A DNA stretch of 32,914 nt from Myxococcota bacterium (GCA_030066475.1 JASJBO010000091.1:1-32914), one strand, 5' to 3'. Shown: positions 16,734 through 24,784, counted from the stretch's first letter. The notes: generated by a model from the sequence alone, not told the origin. Numbers and translations: made by a program.

Positions 16734-17174
16734 CTAGCCGCCCTTGGCGCTGCGTCCGGGCGGCTTGGTCGCGAGCGCGATGCCCAGGGCGCCGGCCTGC
16801 TGTGCCGTGTCCAGGATTCCGACGGCGCGACCGAGCACGACCTTCTGGTCGCCGCGCAGGATCACGACCTTCTCGCTGGCGTTCTCGAGCGCGGCGGTCA
16901 GCACCGGAAGCAGCTCCTCCTGGCTGACGACCTGCCCGTTCACCGAGACCTCGTCCTCGGCGGTCACCGTGACGGTGACGCCCGACGGCGTCTGGTCGGC
17001 GACCACCGAGTTGGGCAGGTCGACGTTCTTGCCCTGGCTCGAGATCACCGAGCTGGTGACCATGAAGATGATCAGCAGCACCAGGAAGATGTCGGTCAGC
17101 GGCGTGATGTTGATCTCGGCGACGATGTCCTCGCCGGTCATGTCGTCGGCGCTAGGCAGGGAGTGGATGGCCAT
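16734..17174 (-). CDS. exbD: ExbD/TolR-family protein
   Basis: 146 residues. One membrane helix (about 25-45) carries the proton-relay aspartate Asp28 in 'ITPLTDIFLVLLIIFMVTSS', the signature of ExbD/TolR. A periplasmic domain (about 50-140) has the expected 'V-D-L-P' and 'VVILRGDQKVVLGRAVGILD' strand/helix pattern. With ExbB it forms the proton-driven motor that energises TonB-like proteins. The ATG at 17174 has a GGAGG six bases upstream and lies inside the 3' end of exbB (23-nt overlap). The last residues ('KPPGRSAKGG') are basic and glycine-rich. TolR is the alternative name, but no pal or tolB is present and the partner protein nearby is TonB-like. Confidence 0.9.
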   Translation of the reverse strand: MAIHSLPSADDMTGEDIVAEINITPLTDIFLVLLIIFMVTSSVISSQGKNVDLPNSVVADQTPSGVTVTVTAEDEVSVNGQVVSQEELLPVLTAALENASEKVVILRGDQKVVLGRAVGILDTAQQAGALGIALATKPPGRSAKGG

Positions 17175-17847
17175 GGGGCGCCTCCGTGTTGCCGGGGTCC
17201 GACGGCGGGGCCGGGGCGGAACCCGAGGCCTCGACGTAGAGCAGCGCCTGAACCAGCCGCTCGCAGGAGCGCGTGAAGGACTGGGTGATGGCCCCGACCC
17301 GCACGTTCAGCCAGTTGTAGAAGGCCAGCGCGACGATCGCGACGCCGAGACCGACCGCGGTGGCGATCAGCGCCTCGGAGATGCCGGCCGCCACGACGTC
17401 GAAGCCGCCCGAGCCCTGCTCCGCGATCTGCTGGAACGCCTTCATGATGCCGACCACGGTGCCGAACAGGCCGATGAACGGGGCCAGCGAGCCGATCGTT
17501 CCGAGCACCCAGAGGCCCTTGCGCAGGTCGCTGGCGACCTCGGCGCGCGTGGTCGCGAGGATCTGCCCCAGGTCCTCGAGCGCGATGTTCTTCCAGGCCA
17601 GGGCGTCGCGGAAGATCTCGGCGAGCGGCGTCTTGGTCGCCTGGCACAGCGTGACGGCCGCGGAGAGGTCCCGCTTGCCGAGCGCGTCCACGACGCTGCG
17701 CGTCAGCGCGCGGCTCTGCTTGTCGATGCCGCGATAGCGCCACCAGCGCTCGATCGCGACCGCCAGGACGATGACGGAGCACACGGCCAGTGGGTAGGTG
17801 GTGAGTGCTCCCATGTGGAACATCTCGAGGACGAGCTGACTGTCCAC
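17152..17847 (-). CDS. exbB: ExbB/TolQ/MotA-family proton channel protein
   Basis: 231 residues from a GTG at 17847, chosen for the GGAGG eight bases upstream. Three membrane helices: about 13-30 ('TTYPLAVCSVIVLAVAI'), 115-140 and 155-180. The core 'LGTIGSLAPFIGLFGTVVGIM' and 'ISEALIATAVGLGVAIVALA' is the MotA/TolQ/ExbB proton-channel domain. Between helices 1 and 2 is the usual cytoplasmic helical segment ('AEIFRDALAW'). It forms a pentameric ring around an ExbD pair in the inner membrane. The C-terminal ~20 residues are Pro/Ala/Ser-rich and overlap the exbD start. It is divergent from tonB, so the three genes likely share regulation from the 474-base gap. Confidence 0.9.
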   Translation of the reverse strand: MDSQLVLEMFHMGALTTYPLAVCSVIVLAVAIERWWRYRGIDKQSRALTRSVVDALGKRDLSAAVTLCQATKTPLAEIFRDALAWKNIALEDLGQILATTRAEVASDLRKGLWVLGTIGSLAPFIGLFGTVVGIMKAFQQIAEQGSGGFDVVAAGISEALIATAVGLGVAIVALAFYNWLNVRVGAITQSFTRSCERLVQALLYVEASGSAPAPPSDPGNTEAPHGHPLPA

Positions 17848-18039
17848 GTTTCGTGCCTCCAATTCGGTGCGCTGGCTCGGGTTTCCAGGACTGGTACCGA
17901 GGTCCCCGGCGGCCCGGTGGCCCACCCTCGGTGGGAGCGCTGCGAGTCGATCCGCCCGTTGCCGGCCGCCTGCCGCACGCCCTGTCTCGTGGCGTCTCGC
18001 GGCGTCTGGGGGCTCGGCACGGACAAGCGGTGAGTCGTT

Positions 18040-18069
18040 ACTTTAACCAATCAGGTGACACTCAATCAA
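18040..18069 (-). promoter_or_regulatory. candidate exbB promoter
   Basis: On the minus strand TTGATT (18069-18064) and TAAAGT (18045-18040) are separated by 18 bases. Each matches the sigma-70 consensus at four of six positions. It lies in an AT-rich island of otherwise GC-rich DNA. Confidence 0.35.
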
Positions 18070-18118
18070 CGAGAGCAGCCCACCGGATCGAGCCGTTCGG
18101 GTCCTCGAAAGGCGGGAA

Positions 18119-18148
18119 TTGACACCTTCCGGGAGCGCGTTCTACGTT
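18119..18148 (+). promoter_or_regulatory. candidate tonB promoter
   Basis: A perfect TTGACA at 18119-18124 is followed after 18 bases by TACGTT (18143-18148), a weak -10 with three of six matches. It is placed properly to drive tonB and the repeat-protein gene. Confidence 0.35.
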
Positions 18149-18321
18149 GTGAGCCTGGCGGGGTTTCCTGAGCGGCGGCGAATAGTTCCGCCGAGAGAGC
18201 GTCAGAGCGGATGGCGGCAGCAGAGACCTGACGGGCGGCGGAAGGCCGCGTGCGGCTCGGTGGCAGCCGCCGCTCGCTGACGGGCAGACTGATCGGGGTC
18301 GATCGGAGTCGAGACGGCAAG

Positions 18322-19461
18322 ATGCACACCACGGACGAGCTCGGGATTCGCAGGCGCCCGCGGCGCAGCTCGCCGCTGACGCGTCTGCGCATCGGCCAGG
18401 CCGCCGCTGCGGGTGGTGCGGCCGTCGAGTTCCCGGGCATCGCGCTGCCGGAGCCCGAGGGCCGCGGCCGGCGTCTGACCGCCGGCGCGCTGGCCGCGCT
18501 GCTGCACGGCGGTGCCTTCGCGGTGCTGGTCGTGCTCGGCATGCTCGCACCGGAGATCGAGGAGGAGGAGATCATCCCGGTGAAGCTCCTCCACGAGATC
18601 CCGATGGTCGAGAAGAGCGCCCCGGCTCCCGCCCCCAGAGCGCTCGCCGAGCGCAGCTCGCCGATCTTCAACCCGGCCGCCCAGGCCGTGGCGCCCCAGG
18701 TGATCAACCCCAAGGTCGTGGCGAGGGCGGCGCCCAGCGTCGCAGCCGAGCGCATCCAGATGGACGGCGTGGTGACCTCCTCCGCGCAGCCGCGTCAGAT
18801 CTCGCGCTCGGCGGTCGCAGTCGACACCGTCAAGGCGGTGACCTCGGTGGCGGGGGTGCAGCCCACCCAGGTCGACTTTTCCGACGCCGCCGCACCGGCT
18901 CTGCGCGGCCCCGTGGTGGCGAACGTGCCCACCGGCCCCTCGGCCGGTCCGCGCCAGATCGCGACGACCGGCGGCACGGTCGGCACCGGCCCCGCCGTGA
19001 TCGCCGACGCCGGCTCCTCGGTGCGCGAGGGCGTGCTCTCGAATCGCGACGTGCTGGGCTCGCCCGACGGGCCGCGCCTGGCCAGCGTCAACACGCGCGT
19101 CGGCACCGGCAACCTGCGCGGCCCCGGCGGCACCGGCACCTCGCTCGGCGGTCTCGCCCCGGACTGCGAGAGCCGCCCCGAGGTGCAGTCGTACATGCGC
19201 CAGATCCGCGACCGCACGATCCAGCGCTGGACGATCCCGCCCGAGGTGGGCGGCGCCCAGGTGCGCCTGCGCTTCAAGCTCGACGTCGGCGGCTCCGCCT
19301 CGCGCGTCGAGCTGCTCTCCGCGTCGGACAGCCGGGCCGGCGCGAGCGCGGTCGACGCGATGCGCTCCGCCTCGCCGTTCCCGCCCATGAACGACCGCCA
19401 GCGCTGCCTCGCGAACGCCCCGATCACCGGCACGTTCCGCAACGTCATCGAAAAAGGCTGA
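18322..19461 (+). CDS. tonB: TonB/TolA-like energy-transducing protein
   Basis: 379 residues from the ATG at 18322. A cytoplasmic, Arg-rich N-terminal region of about 50 residues is unusually long. One membrane helix follows (about 52-75), containing His62 ('ALLHGGAFAVLVVLG'); a histidine here is functionally important in TonB. A long linker (about 80-290) is Ala/Gly/Thr/Ser-rich rather than Pro-Lys/Pro-Glu. A C-terminal TonB_C/TolA-like domain (about 295-379) has 'YMRQIRDRTIQRWTIPPEVG', 'VRLRFKLDVGGSASRVELLS' and 'AVDAMRSASPFPPM'. Two cysteines bracket that domain and may form a disulfide. It likely spans the periplasm and transmits ExbB/ExbD energy. Four bases separate it from the repeat-protein gene, suggesting that protein as partner or cargo. 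Confidence 0.82.
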   Translation: MHTTDELGIRRRPRRSSPLTRLRIGQAAAAGGAAVEFPGIALPEPEGRGRRLTAGALAALLHGGAFAVLVVLGMLAPEIEEEEIIPVKLLHEIPMVEKSAPAPAPRALAERSSPIFNPAAQAVAPQVINPKVVARAAPSVAAERIQMDGVVTSSAQPRQISRSAVAVDTVKAVTSVAGVQPTQVDFSDAAAPALRGPVVANVPTGPSAGPRQIATTGGTVGTGPAVIADAGSSVREGVLSNRDVLGSPDGPRLASVNTRVGTGNLRGPGGTGTSLGGLAPDCESRPEVQSYMRQIRDRTIQRWTIPPEVGGAQVRLRFKLDVGGSASRVELLSASDSRAGASAVDAMRSASPFPPMNDRQRCLANAPITGTFRNVIEKG

Positions 19462-19465
19462 GCCT

Positions 19466-22400
19466 TTGCGCACACTGCTCGCGTGGGTCGTCGTCGGCCT
19501 GACCGGCGCAGCCCTTTCCGCCTCCGCCCAGTCGTCCTGCCCGCCCGTCGAGCTCCTCTACGACGAGAACGAAGAGCTCGCGGAGAAGCGCAGCGACGCC
19601 AACCGCGACTGCCAGATGGACGAGATCGTCCGGTACGAGGCTGGCAGGCCCAGGCGCGCGGAGAAGGACTCCGACCTCGACGGCCAGATGGACACCTGGA
19701 TCGACTACGACGCCGAGGGCCGCCCGCTCAAGCAGGAGCGCGACACCAACGGCGACGGCAAGCGCGACCAGTTCGTCGACTTCGAGGCGGGCGAGCCCGC
19801 CGTGCAGCGCGAGGACACCAACGCCGACGGCAAGATCGACACGGTCCTGACCTACCGCGACGGCGAGCCGCTGCGCGAGGAGGCCGACTCGAACTTCGAC
19901 GGCCGCAACGACCGCTTCGTCGACTACGCCGACGGCAAGCCGCTGCGCGTCGAGGAAGACCAGGACTTCGACGGGAAGATCGACGTCCGCGCCGAGTTCG
20001 CCGCCGACGGCAGCAAGAGCCGCGAGGAGCAGGACACCACCGGCGACGGCAAGCTCGACCTGGTCATCCACTACAAGGATGGCGAGAAGCTGCGGATCGA
20101 GGAGGACCCGGACGGCCGCGGCTCGCCGAGCATCGTGTCGTACTTCGAGAAGGGGGTGCGGGTGCGCCGCGAGGTCGACACCACGGGCGACGGCCGCTTC
20201 GACACCGTCTCCCGCTTCGAGAAGGACGTCGAGCGCGAGCAGGTGCGCGACGCCGACGGCGACGGGCGCCCCGAGTTCGTCGCGCGCTTCGACAAGCAGG
20301 GCCGGCCCGAGCGCGAGGAGCACGACACCACCGGCGACGGCCGCTTCGACGTGGTGCGCACCTTCGAAGGCGGCGTCAAGGTGAAGGAGAAGACCGACAC
20401 CAACGGCGACGGCCGCTTCGACACGCTCACCGAGTTCGCCGACGGCAAGCCCGCGCGCAGCGAGGCCGACACCGACCACGACGGCAAGTCCGACACCATC
20501 GTGACCTTCCGCGACGGCAAGAAGGTGCGCCAGGAGGAGGACCGCAACGCGGACGGCCGGCCCGACGCCATCTACGAGTTCGACGACCAGGAGCGCCTCG
20601 CCAGCGAGCGCCGCGACGAGGACTTCGACCGCCGCCTCGAGGTCACCGCCACCTACGCGGGCGGCGAGCTGGTGCGGCGCGAGGTCGACGCCGACGGCGA
20701 CGGCCGGGCCGAGCGGGTCGAGATCCACGGCGAAGGCCGCCTGGTGCGCGTGGAGCTCGACGAGAACGCCGACGGTCGCGTCGACCTGTGGAACTTCTAC
20801 GACCCGGAGGGTCGGATGGAGAAGCAGGAGCAGGACCGCGACCACGACGGCCGCGTCGACACCTACGTGACGCTCGATCCCGCCACCGGCAAGGAGCGCC
20901 GCCTGCTGCGCGACACCGACGGCGACGAGCGGGTGGACACCTGGCGCACCAACGACGAGGCGGGCGTCACCGTGCGGCTCGAGGAGGACAAGAACGGCGA
21001 CGGCGTGGCCGACCGCTTCGTCGAGTTCGCCGACGGCAAGCCGGTGCGCTTCGAGCAGGACCAGAGCGGCGACGGCAAGGTCGACCTGCGCGGCGAGCTC
21101 GGGCCGGACGGCCAGGTCACGAGCGACGAGCGCGATCCCGACGGCGACGGCAAGTTCGACGTGCGCACGACCTACGCGGGCGGCCAGAAGGTGCGCGAGG
21201 AGCAGGACACGACGGGCGACGGCAAGTTCGACGTGGTGACCCACTTCGAGAACGGCGAGGCGGTGCGCCAGGAGCGCGACACCACCGGCGCCGGCAGCTT
21301 CGACACGGTGATGACCTTCGAGGGCGGGGCCCAGGCCACGCAGCAGCGCGACACCGACGGGGACGGCGTCGCCGACGCCACCGTCTACTTCGACGCCCAG
21401 CAGCGCCCCGAGCGCGAGGAGATCGACCGCAACGCCGACGGCAAGCCCGACCTGAAGAAGCAGTACGCCGACGGCGAGCTGGTGCGCGAAGAGGAGGACG
21501 CCGACTTCGACGGCCGCTTCGAGCTGGTGACCACGCACGCGGGCGGCGAGCCGCAGCGCTCCGAGGCCGACGCGGACGGCGACGGGCGAGCCGAGGTGGT
21601 GATCGAGTACGCGGGCGGCCGCAAGGTCACGCAGCGCGAGGACACCGATGCGGACGGCTCCTTCGACGTCGTGACGCACTTCGACGAGAAGGAGCAGGTG
21701 CTCCGCGTCGAGGAGGACCTCGATCGCGACGGCACCGCCGAGCAGGTGACCTACTACGAGGGCGGCGCGCGGGTCCGCGCCGAGAAGGACGGCAACGCCG
21801 ACGGCCGGCCCGACGTCTGGGTCTACTACAAGGGCGACCAGGTCGCGCGCACCGAGCAGGACACCGACTTCGACGGCGAGGTCGACCGGCGCAGCGTGGC
21901 CGGCAAGGGCGGCACCGAGACCCAGGAGGCCGACTCCGACGGCGACGGCCGCATCGACACCTGGATCGTCGTCAACAAGGACGGCGTCGTGGTCGAGAAG
22001 CGCGAGGACCGCAGCGGCGACGGCAAGCCCGACGTGACCGCGAAGTTCCGCAACGAGAAGCTCGTGGAGCTGCGCCAGGACTCGCAGGGCCGCGGCTGCA
22101 CCGACCTGGTGCAGCGCTACGACGCGGCCGGCAACGTGACGCAGGAGCACCGCGACACCACCGGCGACTGCCGCATCGACTCCTGGATCACGTTCCGGGG
22201 CGGCGTGGTGGTCAAGGAGGTGCGCGACACCAACGCCAACGGCGCCCCCGACGTGCTGACCCGCTTCGACGCGCAGGGGCGCGCCACCGAGCAGGAGCTG
22301 GCCGAGGGCCGCTCGAAGCGCCCGAACAAGAAGCTCTTCCTCGCTGCCGACGGCAGCGTGCGCTCGCAGTGTCTGGACACCAGCGGCGACGGCCGCTTCG

Positions 22401-22729
22401 ACGCCCGCGCGCGGGTCGAGGGCGGCCAGGTCACCGAGGTGCTGCTCGACACCAACGGCGACGGCGTGGGCGACCAGCGCGAGGTCTACGCGGGCGGAGA
22501 GCGAATCCGGCTCGAGGCCGACACCAACGGCGACGGCCGCCCCGACATCATCCAGCACTTCTCGGGCGGCGCCGTCACCCGCCAGGACGAGGACACCGAC
22601 TTCGACGGCATGATCGACCGCCGCTTCGAGGGCCAGGCGCTCGCCGAGCTTCCCGGCCCGGTGGAGGCGCCCCCGGCGCTGGGCAAGCTGGGCTGCGGCG
22701 GCGTCGACCGCTTCTGGGCGAAGCGCTGA
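19466..22729 (+). CDS. giant exported DxDxDG-repeat protein, function unknown
   Basis: 1087 residues. The TTG start at 19466 is supported by AAAAAGG eight bases upstream and a signal peptide ending near 'SASAQ' (residue 22). From residue 44 to about 1051 it is a tandem array of about 42 units of 24-25 residues. Each has a loop of the form D-x-[NDT]-x-D-G-x-x-D (such as DTNGDGRFD), then a short hairpin with an aromatic residue, a D/G-G-K/E turn and a Glu-rich strand. The loop resembles calcium-binding loops of EF-hand, dockerin and thrombospondin type-3 repeats; the hairpin recalls MORN_2-type repeats. Six cysteines occur only at the ends (residues 25 and 49, and the last fifth). There is no membrane anchor or lipobox. 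A long calcium-stiffened periplasmic or surface rod is inferred. It is probably co-transcribed with tonB. Confidence 0.85.
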   Translation: MRTLLAWVVVGLTGAALSASAQSSCPPVELLYDENEELAEKRSDANRDCQMDEIVRYEAGRPRRAEKDSDLDGQMDTWIDYDAEGRPLKQERDTNGDGKRDQFVDFEAGEPAVQREDTNADGKIDTVLTYRDGEPLREEADSNFDGRNDRFVDYADGKPLRVEEDQDFDGKIDVRAEFAADGSKSREEQDTTGDGKLDLVIHYKDGEKLRIEEDPDGRGSPSIVSYFEKGVRVRREVDTTGDGRFDTVSRFEKDVEREQVRDADGDGRPEFVARFDKQGRPEREEHDTTGDGRFDVVRTFEGGVKVKEKTDTNGDGRFDTLTEFADGKPARSEADTDHDGKSDTIVTFRDGKKVRQEEDRNADGRPDAIYEFDDQERLASERRDEDFDRRLEVTATYAGGELVRREVDADGDGRAERVEIHGEGRLVRVELDENADGRVDLWNFYDPEGRMEKQEQDRDHDGRVDTYVTLDPATGKERRLLRDTDGDERVDTWRTNDEAGVTVRLEEDKNGDGVADRFVEFADGKPVRFEQDQSGDGKVDLRGELGPDGQVTSDERDPDGDGKFDVRTTYAGGQKVREEQDTTGDGKFDVVTHFENGEAVRQERDTTGAGSFDTVMTFEGGAQATQQRDTDGDGVADATVYFDAQQRPEREEIDRNADGKPDLKKQYADGELVREEEDADFDGRFELVTTHAGGEPQRSEADADGDGRAEVVIEYAGGRKVTQREDTDADGSFDVVTHFDEKEQVLRVEEDLDRDGTAEQVTYYEGGARVRAEKDGNADGRPDVWVYYKGDQVARTEQDTDFDGEVDRRSVAGKGGTETQEADSDGDGRIDTWIVVNKDGVVVEKREDRSGDGKPDVTAKFRNEKLVELRQDSQGRGCTDLVQRYDAAGNVTQEHRDTTGDCRIDSWITFRGGVVVKEVRDTNANGAPDVLTRFDAQGRATEQELAEGRSKRPNKKLFLAADGSVRSQCLDTSGDGRFDARARVEGGQVTEVLLDTNGDGVGDQREVYAGGERIRLEADTNGDGRPDIIQHFSGGAVTRQDEDTDFDGMIDRRFEGQALAELPGPVEAPPALGKLGCGGVDRFWAKR
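19595..22618 (+). repeat. tandem coding repeat, 72-75 nt period, about 42 units
   Basis: In-frame tandem repeat inside the exported protein. Forty-one loops were counted by eye; one double-length unit (starting with 'DTNANGAPD') contains a 25-residue segment whose loop has decayed. Several loops have lost a ligand position: 'DPDGRGSPS', 'DEDFDRRLE', 'DTDGDERVD', 'DTTGAGSFD' and 'DSQGRGCTD'. Units are similar but rarely identical, so the array is old rather than freshly amplified. Confidence 0.9.
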
Positions 22730-22767
22730 GCTAAGCTGCGGGATCGTCAGACCGCGAGGTCCCCGCC

Positions 22768-23640
22768 ATGCAGATCGGCCTGTTCACCCCGCTCGCCAAC
22801 CCGGTCGCCACGCCCGACTTCCTGCGGACGCTGGGCCCCGCCGCCGAGGAGCGCGGCTTCCACTCGCTGTGGGTGGCCGAGCACGTCGTGCTCTTCGACG
22901 CCTACGAGTCGCGCTATCCCTACGCGGCCGACGGCCGCATTCCCGCGGGCGGCGAGACCGGCATCCTGGAGCCGTTCACCACCCTCTCCTTCCTGGCCTC
23001 GAACACCGGGCGCATCCGGCTCGGCACCGGCATCTGCCTGGTGCCCCAGCGCAACCCGCTCTACACGGCGAAGGAGGTCGCCAACGTCGACTGGCTGTCC
23101 GGCGGCCGCCTCGACTTCGGCGTCGGCGTGGGCTGGCTCGCCGAGGAGTTCGAGGCCTGCGGCGTGCCCTTCGAGCGGCGCGGCGCGCGCTGCCGCTCGT
23201 ACCTCGAGGCGATGAAGCGACTCTGGGTCGACGAGGTCTCGGCCTTCCAGGACGAGTTCTACACGCTCCCCGCCTGCCGCCATTACCCGAAGCCGGTGCA
23301 GACGCCGCACCCGCCGATCCACTTCGGCGGCGAGAGCGACGCCGCGCTGCGCCGCGTGGCCGACCTCGGACAGGGCTGGTACGCCTTCAACCAGCTCCCG
23401 GAGGCGCTGCCGCCGCTGCTCGGCAAGCTCGACGACCTGCTCGCGAAGAACGGCCGCTCGCGCGCCGACGTCCAGGTGAGCGTCTCGCCCTACATGAACC
23501 CGGTCGATCGCGACCTGATCGAGCGCTACCGCGACCTGGGCGTCGACCAGGTCATCCTGTTCGCGCTCGCCTTCGACCGCGACGCACTGCTGGCGACGCT
23601 CGACACCCTCGCCGAGACCGCGGGGCTCGACGCCGCGTGA
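22768..23640 (+). CDS. LLM-class (luciferase-like) flavin/F420-dependent oxidoreductase
   Basis: 290 residues from the ATG at 22768, with GAGG eight bases upstream. It has the TIM-barrel luciferase-like monooxygenase fold. Landmarks are 'AAEERGFHSLWVAEHVV', 'PFTTLSFLASNTGRIRLGTG', 'VPQRNPLYTAKEVANVDWLS', 'GGRLDFGVGVGWLAEEFEA' and 'HPPIHFGGESDAALRRVADL'. These match the subgroup usually annotated as probable F420-dependent (Rv2161c type). Whether it uses F420 or FMN cannot be told from the sequence, and the substrate is unknown. Its stop overlaps the GTG start of the dus gene. It is 38 bases downstream of the repeat-protein gene, so it may be read from the same transcript but need not share its function. 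Confidence 0.88.
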   Translation: MQIGLFTPLANPVATPDFLRTLGPAAEERGFHSLWVAEHVVLFDAYESRYPYAADGRIPAGGETGILEPFTTLSFLASNTGRIRLGTGICLVPQRNPLYTAKEVANVDWLSGGRLDFGVGVGWLAEEFEACGVPFERRGARCRSYLEAMKRLWVDEVSAFQDEFYTLPACRHYPKPVQTPHPPIHFGGESDAALRRVADLGQGWYAFNQLPEALPPLLGKLDDLLAKNGRSRADVQVSVSPYMNPVDRDLIERYRDLGVDQVILFALAFDRDALLATLDTLAETAGLDAA

Positions 23641-24782
23641 CGCAAGGGGTCGTAGAGCGCGCTCGCCCGGTCTACGTCGGACCGCTGCGGGTCTGGCCGC
23701 CGGTGGTGCTGGCGCCGATGGCGGGCGTGACGAACGCCCCGTTCCGGTCGCTGTGCCGCCGCTTCGGGGCCGGGCTGTACGTGAGCGAGATGATCACGGC
23801 GCGCGGGCTGGTGGAGGGGCACCCGAAGACGCTCCATCTGGCCGGCTTCGCGCCCGACGAGAAGCCGCGCTCGATCCAGCTCTACGGCACCGAGCCCCAC
23901 TCGCTGGGCGAGGCGGTGGCGCGCCTGGTGGGCGACGGCCAGGTCGACCATGTGGACCTCAACTTCGGCTGCCCCGTGCGCAAGGTCACGCGCCGGGGCG
24001 GCGGCGCGGCGATCCCGTGGAAGCGCGCGCTGCTGCGCGAGCTGGTGCGCGCCGCGGTCCGCAACGCGGGCGCGGTGCCGGTGACGATCAAGTTCCGGAT
24101 CGGCATCGACGACGGGCATCCCACCTTCCTCGACGCGGGACGCATCGCCGAGGACGAGGGCTGCGCCGCCGTCGCCCTGCACGCGCGCAGCGCCGCCCAG
24201 CTCTACGACGGCGCGGCCGACTGGGAGACGATCGCGGCGCTCAAGGACGCCGTGCGCTCGATCCCCGTGTTCGGCAACGGCGACATCTGGGAGGCGAGCG
24301 ACGCACTTCACATGATGGAGCGCACCGGCTGCGACGGCGTCGTGGTGGGCCGGGGCTGCCTGGGCCGTCCCTGGCTGTTCCGCGACCTGGCCGACGTCTT
24401 CGCGGGCCGCGCCCCGAGCGCCCCGCCCGGCCTGCGCGCCGTGTTCGAGATCATGCGCGAGCACGCCGCCCTGCTGGCGCAGTGGTTCGGCGAGCCCTAC
24501 GGCGTGCGCAGCTTCCGCAAGCACGCCGCCTGGTACACCAAGGGCTTCCGCAACAGCGCCCGGCTGCGCACCGCGCTGATGCAGGTCGCCACGCTGGCCG
24601 AGCTCGACGCCGTGCTCGACGCCTTCCCCGGCGACGAGCCGTTCCCGGCGACGGCGCTGCGGGTGCCGCGCGGCAAGACCGCGGGTCGCCAGCGCGTCGT
24701 GCTGCCCGAGGGCTGGCTCGACGACCGCGACGACCTGACGCCTCTCGGCGCCGGCGCCGAGGAGCTGGTCTCGGGCGGCTGA
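23637..24782 (+). CDS. dusB: tRNA-dihydrouridine synthase (DusB-like)
   Basis: 381 residues from the GTG at 23637, overlapping the previous stop. It reduces specific uridines in tRNA to dihydrouridine with FMN and NADPH. Motifs: 'VLAPMAGVTNAPFRSLCRRF' (flavin site), catalytic Cys112 in 'NFGCPVRKVTRRGGGAA', 'TIKFRIGIDD', 'LHARSAAQLYDGAADW', 'GNGDIWEASDALHMMERTGC' and 'VVVGRGCLGRPWLFRDL'. The C-terminal tRNA-binding domain contains 'FRKHAAWYTKGF'. The subfamily looks DusB-like by the 'GCPV+KV+RRG' form. The final ~50 residues are a variable extension. pdxH follows after two bases. Confidence 0.93.
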   Translation: MTQGVVERARPVYVGPLRVWPPVVLAPMAGVTNAPFRSLCRRFGAGLYVSEMITARGLVEGHPKTLHLAGFAPDEKPRSIQLYGTEPHSLGEAVARLVGDGQVDHVDLNFGCPVRKVTRRGGGAAIPWKRALLRELVRAAVRNAGAVPVTIKFRIGIDDGHPTFLDAGRIAEDEGCAAVALHARSAAQLYDGAADWETIAALKDAVRSIPVFGNGDIWEASDALHMMERTGCDGVVVGRGCLGRPWLFRDLADVFAGRAPSAPPGLRAVFEIMREHAALLAQWFGEPYGVRSFRKHAAWYTKGFRNSARLRTALMQVATLAELDAVLDAFPGDEPFPATALRVPRGKTAGRQRVVLPEGWLDDRDDLTPLGAGAEELVSGG

Positions 24783-24784
24783 GC

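Larger units (their letters stand above)
17848..18321. other. 474-base divergent control region between exbB and tonB
   Basis: No convincing gene is seen here. The region holds a CCCAC-CCTCG-GTGGG hairpin (17921-17935), a GGCGTCT direct repeat near 17994-18008, and the most AT-rich stretch of the neighbourhood (about 18031-18072), flanked by candidate promoters for both directions. Leaders of roughly 170-190 nt would precede both exbB and tonB. No recognisable Fur box (a high-AT GATAATGATA-type palindrome) is present. Confidence 0.6.

Noticed and set aside
17848..18321. Possible Fur-controlled iron-uptake promoter for tonB/exbB
   Set aside because: No Fur-box-like palindrome and no TonB-dependent receptor gene were seen, so iron control is not supported.
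19445..22558. Minus-strand open frame of more than 1000 codons opposite the repeat gene
   Set aside because: It mirrors the repeat unit, giving a low-complexity Val/Ala/Leu/Gly product with no signal peptide or domain. The plus frame has a start site, ribosome-binding site and signal peptide.
19595..22618. CRISPR-like or satellite array
   Set aside because: The period is 72-75 nt, in frame, with diverged units and no spacer/repeat alternation. It is a coding repeat.
19483..22734. Second plus-strand frame open across the repeat gene
   Set aside because: It encodes an Arg/Gly/Ala/Pro-only product typical of shifted reading in GC-rich DNA. No start signal or domain.
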